Source: Teretinema sp942493045
GTDB lineage: Bacteria; Spirochaetota; Spirochaetia; Treponematales; Treponemataceae
NCBI GenBank assembly: GCA_942493045.1
Contig: OW818665.1
Location: 2,480,001 to 2,544,000, forward strand
Direction: 5' to 3'
DNA length: 64,000 nucleotides
Position numbers and translations under genes: made by a program. Below the pieces are notes generated by a model, which did no database searches, was not told the origin of the DNA, and saw only the letters and a list, made by a program, of their open reading frames with translations. Of this stretch, positions 59,649 to 64,000 are shown piece by piece (position 1 is the stretch's first letter; each line of letters begins with the position of its first letter).

Positions 59649-61002
59649 GTTTTCGCGTCAGCTCCTCGCGGGTTAGCGTGATCGGGAAACGGTTGCCGTC
59701 GTTCTTGAGCCGCTTGATATACAGTTTATAGGCCAGGTTGCCGGTGAAGGTGATGTAGGCCGGGCCGCCGGAGGACAGAGAGCGGCGGAAACTGGGCGCA
59801 ATCTTGAAGGTGTTTTCGTAGGCCCACAGCAGGCCGCGGTCCAGTTCGACCGGTGACAGGTAGCGCGGTTTGATGACGACGTGCTGGGTATCGTAATAGG
59901 ACCAGTCGGTATGCAGGAGCCGGCCTTCGGCGAGGAAGCGCGCGTAGGCCCGGGTACCCGGATAGGGGGTAAACAGGGCGTAGCGCGGGATATCAATTTT
60001 AAGCTCATTTACCAAGGTTACCGTTTTTTCAAAAACGTCGGAGCGGTCTTCATCAAAGCCGAAAATAAAACAGCCCTGGATGGTAATGCCGTAGCGGTGC
60101 AGGGTGTCTACAACCTGACGGTAATTGGCGACCTTGTTAAAGCCCTTGTTGATGTTTCCAAGGGAGACATCGTTAAAGGACTCAAAGCCCAGCAGCAGAT
60201 AGGAACAGCCGGATTTTTGCATCAATTCTAATAACTCGGGGTCGGAGGCTACCCGAGTGGAGGCCAAAGCTCCCCATTTCTTTTTGAGCGGGATCATCGC
60301 CGTGAACAGCTCGCGGGCATATTGCGGATCGTCAGTGACATGGACGTCGCTGATGGCGAAGCGTCCGGAAGGAATGCGCCGGATCTCGTCGATTACCTCG
60401 CCGACCGGCCGCTTGTGCCAACCAAAGCGGGCAGCCGGCACGGAACAGAATTCACAGTCTCCGCGGCAGCCCCGGGTAGCCAGGACAGTATAGGGCATCA
60501 GGTAACCCAACGGCCGCTGCAAATCCCGCCGCGGGATCGGCAGGCCGGTGAGATCCGAGCTTTCTTGATGGTAGCGTTTTTTCAGGTTACCGGCGGCAAA
60601 GTCGCGCAGCAGGGCCGGCCAGCTTTGCTCGGCAAAACCGGTTACGACGCAATCGGCGTGCAGGGCGGCTTCTTCCGGTAAAAGCGTGACATGCACTCCG
60701 CCGAGCACCACCGGTACGCCCTGGGCTCGGAAGCGGTCGGCGATCGCATAGCCCTCGATGGAAGTGCCGGTCATCAAACTGATGCCGACCAGGTCGAATT
60801 TCTGGTTGTATGGAACCTGGGTTCCGATACTGCGGTCCACGATTTTTATGTCCGCGTTCAGTTCGGCGGGAACCAGGGCGGCCAGCATGGTTAAGGTCAA
60901 CGGCGCTTCCCGAAACGAAATCGCTTGGGAAAAAACGGTCAGTTTATTGATACGCCCGTCCGGCATAATCAGCAGAAGTTTTAGTTTTTTTTGTGATTGC
61001 AT
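59641..61002 (-). CDS. B12-binding radical SAM protein 3
   Basis: 453 residues. N-terminal cobalamin-binding-like domain (LVGISLMTGTSIEGYAIADRF, VVLGGVHVTLLPEEAALHAD) then C179-x3-C183-x2-C186 (TRGCRGDCEFC). It differs most from the other three (PRRDL, WHKRPVGEVI) and may act on a distinct step. First gene of the leftward operon with the two GNAT-like genes; an extended -10 lies 9 nt before the ATG. Confidence 0.87.
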   Translation of the reverse strand: MQSQKKLKLLLIMPDGRINKLTVFSQAISFREAPLTLTMLAALVPAELNADIKIVDRSIGTQVPYNQKFDLVGISLMTGTSIEGYAIADRFRAQGVPVVLGGVHVTLLPEEAALHADCVVTGFAEQSWPALLRDFAAGNLKKRYHQESSDLTGLPIPRRDLQRPLGYLMPYTVLATRGCRGDCEFCSVPAARFGWHKRPVGEVIDEIRRIPSGRFAISDVHVTDDPQYARELFTAMIPLKKKWGALASTRVASDPELLELMQKSGCSYLLLGFESFNDVSLGNINKGFNKVANYRQVVDTLHRYGITIQGCFIFGFDEDRSDVFEKTVTLVNELKIDIPRYALFTPYPGTRAYARFLAEGRLLHTDWSYYDTQHVVIKPRYLSPVELDRGLLWAYENTFKIAPSFRRSLSSGGPAYITFTGNLAYKLYIKRLKNDGNRFPITLTREELTRKHG

Positions 61003-61011
61003 GGTTATCCC

Positions 61012-61020
61012 AGAATAGCA
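61012..61020 (-). promoter_or_regulatory. Extended -10 promoter of radical SAM gene 3
   Basis: Minus strand: TGC then TATTCT (plus 61012-61017), 9 nt before the ATG at 61002. No clear -35 or ribosome binding site. Confidence 0.45.
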
Positions 61021-61071
61021 TTCATTCCGGGTATTCGCAAACTTTTAAAACTGGCGGAGGGGGGCTTCCCG

Positions 61072-61080
61072 TGGTATGCT
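61072..61080 (+). promoter_or_regulatory. Extended -10 promoter of radical SAM gene 4
   Basis: TGG then TATGCT (61075-61080), 9 nt before the ATG at 61090. It is the mirror arrangement of the leftward promoter, about 55 bp away. Confidence 0.45.
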
Positions 61081-61089
61081 GTTCGGCAT

Positions 61090-62439
61090 ATGCGTAAAAT
61101 CGCCTTTATTTTACCGGCTATTGGAAAGAAGCCCCATGAAAAGTATATCCGCACCTGGCAGTTGATGGAGCCGCTGGCCATCGCTACCCTGAAGGCCTTA
61201 ACGCCCTCTGCTTACCAAACTGTGTTTTATGACGACCGTATCGAACTGATTGACTATCAAACCGACGCCGGCCTGATAGCCATTACCGTCGAGGTCTATA
61301 CCGCTTTGCGCGCCTATAACATTGCCGACCGCTTCCGCGCGCTGGGTAAAAAAGTGGTTTTGGGCGGTTATCATGTGACTCTCAATCCGGAAGAAGCCGC
61401 CCTGCACGCCGACGCGCTGGTTATCGGGAATGCCGAGCCGGTCTGGGAAACCGTGTTGGCCGATTATTCCGCCGGCGCCCTGCGCGCGCGCTATTCTGGC
61501 AGCTGTGAGTACCGGGATATCCTGCCGGATCGCTCGATCTTCCGGGGAAAGGGCTATTCGGCGATGGGCGTTATCGAGACCGGTCGGGGCTGCGTATTTT
61601 CCTGTGAATTCTGCGCCATCACGGCCTTTTACAAAGCCACCTATCACCGCAAGCCCGTTGACCAGGTTGTTCGCGAAATTGTCGACGCCCGTAAGCACGG
61701 TAAAAAAGTGTTTTTTTTCGCGGATGACAATATCGTCGCCGACCAGGAGCACGCCATCGCTTTATTTAAAGCGATAGCCCCGTTGAAAATTCGCTGGTCC
61801 GCGCAGGGCAGTTTGACCATGGCGGCTAATCCTGAACTGCTGCGCTGGATCCGTAAAAGCGGCTGCACAGTCATGCTCATCGGCTATGAAAGCCTGGACA
61901 ACGACAACCTGCGTCAGATGAACAAGGACTGGAACCGGAAAATCGGTAACGTTATCGATTTAACCGCGGCCATTCACCGCTCTGGAATAAATATTTACGC
62001 GACCTTTTTATTCGGCTACGACCACGATACGCCCTCGTTATTCGCCGAAACCGGAAAGTTCGCCGAACGGTGCGGGTTTTATTTCGCGGCTTTTAATCAT
62101 CTTTTGCCGATGCCCGGCACCCCTCTGCATAACCGCCTGCAGGCTGAAGGGAAATTGATCGAAGAAAACTGGTGGCTGCGCAGCGGCTATCTATACGGCC
62201 AGCTGGTTTTTCATCCGGCGGCCTTGAGCGCTTCTCAGGTTTCGCGATTATGCCGGGATACCCGCAAGGCTTTTTACCGCCCGCTCTCAATTTTGAGGCG
62301 GGGTCTGCGGGCTTTTTTGCGCAATCCGGACCCGCTACTGTCCCTTTATTTCTGGTATTTAAATTTTAAGCTCGGCCAGGAAGTCGATGAAAAAATGCAT
62401 TTGCCGATCGGGCAGAATCTGGATGAACTGCCGAAGTAA
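61090..62439 (+). CDS. B12-binding radical SAM protein 4
   Basis: 449 residues from the ATG at 61090. A longer frame to 60997 overlaps the divergent gene and would include its own promoter. Cobalamin-binding-like domain (MEPLAIATLKAL, IAITVEVYTALRAYNIADRF, VVLGGYHVTLNPEEAALHAD) then C168-x3-C172-x2-C175 (GRGCVFSCEFC). Divergent from radical SAM gene 3 and followed 12 nt later by a YjbQ-family gene. Confidence 0.87.
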   Translation: MRKIAFILPAIGKKPHEKYIRTWQLMEPLAIATLKALTPSAYQTVFYDDRIELIDYQTDAGLIAITVEVYTALRAYNIADRFRALGKKVVLGGYHVTLNPEEAALHADALVIGNAEPVWETVLADYSAGALRARYSGSCEYRDILPDRSIFRGKGYSAMGVIETGRGCVFSCEFCAITAFYKATYHRKPVDQVVREIVDARKHGKKVFFFADDNIVADQEHAIALFKAIAPLKIRWSAQGSLTMAANPELLRWIRKSGCTVMLIGYESLDNDNLRQMNKDWNRKIGNVIDLTAAIHRSGINIYATFLFGYDHDTPSLFAETGKFAERCGFYFAAFNHLLPMPGTPLHNRLQAEGKLIEENWWLRSGYLYGQLVFHPAALSASQVSRLCRDTRKAFYRPLSILRRGLRAFLRNPDPLLSLYFWYLNFKLGQEVDEKMHLPIGQNLDELPK

Positions 62440-62451
62440 GGGAGGATGAGT

Positions 62452-62868
62452 ATGAAACACTTAACCCGGGAACTCTGGTTTAATACCAAAAAGCAGCGGG
62501 AGCTGATCAATATTACGCCGACTGTCGCCGATCTGGTATCAGAATCCGACGTGCGGGAAGGACTCTGTCTGGTTAACGCCATGCATATTACCGCCAGCGT
62601 GTTCATTAATGATGACGAGAGCGGTTTGCATCATGATTTTGATATCTGGCTGGAAAAACTGGCGCCGCATGAGCCGGTTTCTGGTTACCGGCACAATGTC
62701 GGCGAAACCAACGCCGACGCCCACATGAAGCGGCAAATCATGGGCCGGGAGGTAGTGGTAGCCATAACCGACGGACAGCTGCATTTTGGTCCCTGGGAGC
62801 AGATTTTTTACGGTGAATTCGATGGCGGCCGGCGCAAGCGTGTGCTGGTCAAAATTATCGGTGAATAG
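62452..62868 (+). CDS. YjbQ-family protein (UPF0047)
   Basis: 138 residues from the second ATG at 62452, which is 6 nt after GGGAGG; an ATG at 62446 sits too close. VNAMHITASVFINDDESGLHHDFDIWLEKL, with paired His and Asp/Glu, and QLHFGPWEQIFYGEFDG are YjbQ signatures (positions about 42-70 and 105-125). Family members show weak secondary thiamine-phosphate synthase activity; the natural role is unknown. Probably cotranscribed with radical SAM gene 4. Confidence 0.87.
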   Translation: MKHLTRELWFNTKKQRELINITPTVADLVSESDVREGLCLVNAMHITASVFINDDESGLHHDFDIWLEKLAPHEPVSGYRHNVGETNADAHMKRQIMGREVVVAITDGQLHFGPWEQIFYGEFDGGRRKRVLVKIIGE

Positions 62869-62973
62869 CGACCCGAGTAACGGACAGAATCCGGTAGGGT
62901 CTGGCAAAAAAAAACGCCGGAGGCAAATAATAGTCGTATACTATGAGTATGTAATTTTCTCAGGAGGTGTTTT

Positions 62974-63495
62974 ATGCGTTCGTATATCATTTTAGGTATA
63001 GTTTTTATTGTGACAGCCTTAACCATGCTACTCATTCCGGCGGGTTTTATAAGAGCGGTGGTGGTCAGTTTAGGTGTCGCGGCCATTGTGAACGGCGTTT
63101 ATAACCTCATGAAATTCCGGAAGCTGGTGGACAATCCGCTGTTTCGCCGCGTTATTACAATTCGGGCGGTTACCAGCATTGCCGTAGGTTTGCTGGCCGT
63201 CACGCTGCCTTTAGTATTGGCCGGGACCCTCTGGTTTCTGGTTTCTTACCTATTGGCATTTTATCTGCTCGCGGCAACTGCCCTGGAATTGTACGGTATC
63301 GTGAAAATGCGCGAAGCCGGTTTGCCGGTAACGGTTTATATTTATGAAGCCGCGGTTTCGGTGTTTATCGCCATGGTGTTGCTGTTCATTCCCGGAACCA
63401 CCGGCCTGCTGCTTGTCCGAATTTGCGGGGCCCTTATATTTATCGGTGGAGCCGGTTGCATCGCCTATGGCGCCGGAGTGCTGAAAAAGTTTTAA
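62974..63495 (+). CDS. DUF308-like membrane protein
   Basis: 173 residues with six hydrophobic segments in three pairs, as in DUF308/HdeD-type proteins. An AGGAGGT ribosome binding site precedes the ATG and a -10 TATACT lies at 62937-62942. No catalytic motif. Function unknown; HdeD-like proteins elsewhere are linked to acid tolerance, which cannot be assumed here. Confidence 0.75.
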   Translation: MRSYIILGIVFIVTALTMLLIPAGFIRAVVVSLGVAAIVNGVYNLMKFRKLVDNPLFRRVITIRAVTSIAVGLLAVTLPLVLAGTLWFLVSYLLAFYLLAATALELYGIVKMREAGLPVTVYIYEAAVSVFIAMVLLFIPGTTGLLLVRICGALIFIGGAGCIAYGAGVLKKF

Positions 63496-63510
63496 ATTAG
63501 CGGCGGGTTG

Positions 63511-63539
63511 TTGACAGTCGGGGGAGATGCACGTAGGCT
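63511..63539 (+). promoter_or_regulatory. Leaderless promoter of the phosphodiesterase gene
   Basis: TTGACA (63511-63516), 17-nt spacer, TAGGCT (63534-63539), then 7 nt to the ATG at 63547. A GGGGGAG upstream lies inside the promoter and is too far from the start. Confidence 0.55.
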
Positions 63540-63546
63540 TACGCGC

Positions 63547-64000
63547 ATGTGTTGTTTTCCCGACTACAACAGGTCCCCGGTTGCTGTATCCCGGGCTTTG
63601 GCGGCTCATTATTGCGCCCTCCCTTCCGACGGCACGTTGCCGGAACTGGAAGCGCGTCTACGAAGAAAGCCTCAGCATATTGTGCTGCTCGTATTTGACG
63701 GTATGGGTTCCAGACAGCTGGAAAAATTTCTGACCGCTGACTCCTTTTTACCAACCAATACGATCGCGCAGCTGAGTTCCGTATTCCCTTCCACCACTGT
63801 CGCGGCCATGAACAGTTTTTATTCCGCCCTCTCACCTTTAGAACACGGATGGCTGGGCTGGTCGCTGTATTTTAAGGAAGCCGGACGGGCAGTGGATATC
63901 TTCCCCCGTGTGGACAGCGTTACCGGCGCGGCTCTGCCATCAGCCTTCGATCCCTGGCAGAGGCTGGCCTATGACCCGCTAGTTGACCGCATTGCCGGGA
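63547..64000 (+). CDS. Alkaline-phosphatase-superfamily phosphodiesterase (3' end outside window)
   Basis: Open from the ATG at 63547 to the window end, 151 residues shown. HIVLLVFDGMGSRQLEKFL (metal-binding Asp) and SSVFPSTTVAAMNSFYSALS, with the nucleophile Thr after FPST, then LEHGWLGWSLYF are the type I phosphodiesterase/nucleotide pyrophosphatase signature. No signal peptide is obvious, so it may be cytoplasmic. Substrate unknown. Confidence 0.8.
   Translation, partial: MCCFPDYNRSPVAVSRALAAHYCALPSDGTLPELEARLRRKPQHIVLLVFDGMGSRQLEKFLTADSFLPTNTIAQLSSVFPSTTVAAMNSFYSALSPLEHGWLGWSLYFKEAGRAVDIFPRVDSVTGAALPSAFDPWQRLAYDPLVDRIAG

Noticed and set aside
1..64000. Search for CRISPR arrays, tRNA or rRNA genes and insertion sequences
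   Set aside because: No regularly spaced repeats, cloverleaf sequences, rRNA segments or transposase-like frames were seen.

Overview
The window spans the chromosomal replication origin region of what is most likely a spirochaete, probably in or near the Treponema lineage. The evidence is the order gyrA-gyrB / dnaA-dnaN-recF-DUF721-rpmH-rnpA-yidD-yidC-jag, a cyclophilin-FKBP fusion immunophilin, lipobox-type lipoproteins and the overall gene style. The assignment is by inference from gene content; no 16S rRNA lies in the window. No tRNA, rRNA, insertion sequence, prophage or CRISPR array was seen.

Layout. 1-7.3 kb: an IlvY-like LysR regulator cut by the window edge, a membrane diguanylate cyclase, a ModF-like double ATPase, a small lipoprotein, a Lys-rich micro-protein, a DUF4956 membrane protein, a nucleotidyltransferase-like protein, and a kinase-like + LacI operon with two operators in its own promoter. 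7.3-10.7 kb: a znuC-znuB-zur metal uptake operon running into a SPASM radical SAM gene. 10.3-19.3 kb: a DUF2141 protein, a 1078-residue TPR/GGDEF protein, a ZIP transporter, and a heterodimeric ABC exporter whose leader encodes a 32-residue peptide followed by an attenuator. 19.4-21.4 kb: nitroreductase, an ArfB-type ribosome rescue factor, two perfect parS sites and a VapBC-type toxin-antitoxin pair. 21.4-37.2 kb: gyrA and gyrB leftward; dnaA to jag, an unknown exported protein, glpK and the dual immunophilin rightward. oriC is in the dnaA-dnaN gap, with DnaA-trio repeats next to an AT-rich stretch. 37.2-44 kb: a MoxR / DUF58 / transglutaminase-TPR operon and a zinc metallopeptidase. 44-53.3 kb: hydrolase, DUF4139 protein, DTW tRNA modification enzyme, methyltransferase, VOC protein, hybrid cluster protein, mutM and a class IV aminotransferase. 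53.6-62.9 kb: a biosynthetic-looking cluster of four paralogous B12-binding radical SAM proteins, a GH3-family adenylate-forming enzyme, two GNAT-like proteins and a YjbQ-family protein. The window ends in a DUF308-like membrane protein and the start of an alkaline-phosphatase-superfamily phosphodiesterase.

How the genes work together. The centre is a classical origin housekeeping block: initiator, clamp, recombination, gyrase, ribosomal protein L34, RNase P protein and membrane insertase, with parS sites 5-6 kb from dnaA for ParB loading. Transcription mostly diverges from the origin.

Two threads stand out beyond the housekeeping genes. First, many transcription units have a -10 hexamer only 6-9 nt before the start codon and no Shine-Dalgarno sequence, including dnaA and mutM, so leaderless or almost leaderless mRNAs appear common here. 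Second, the radical SAM / GH3 / GNAT cluster looks like an unassigned pathway, possibly for a modified lipid or acyl-amide; that reading is inference.
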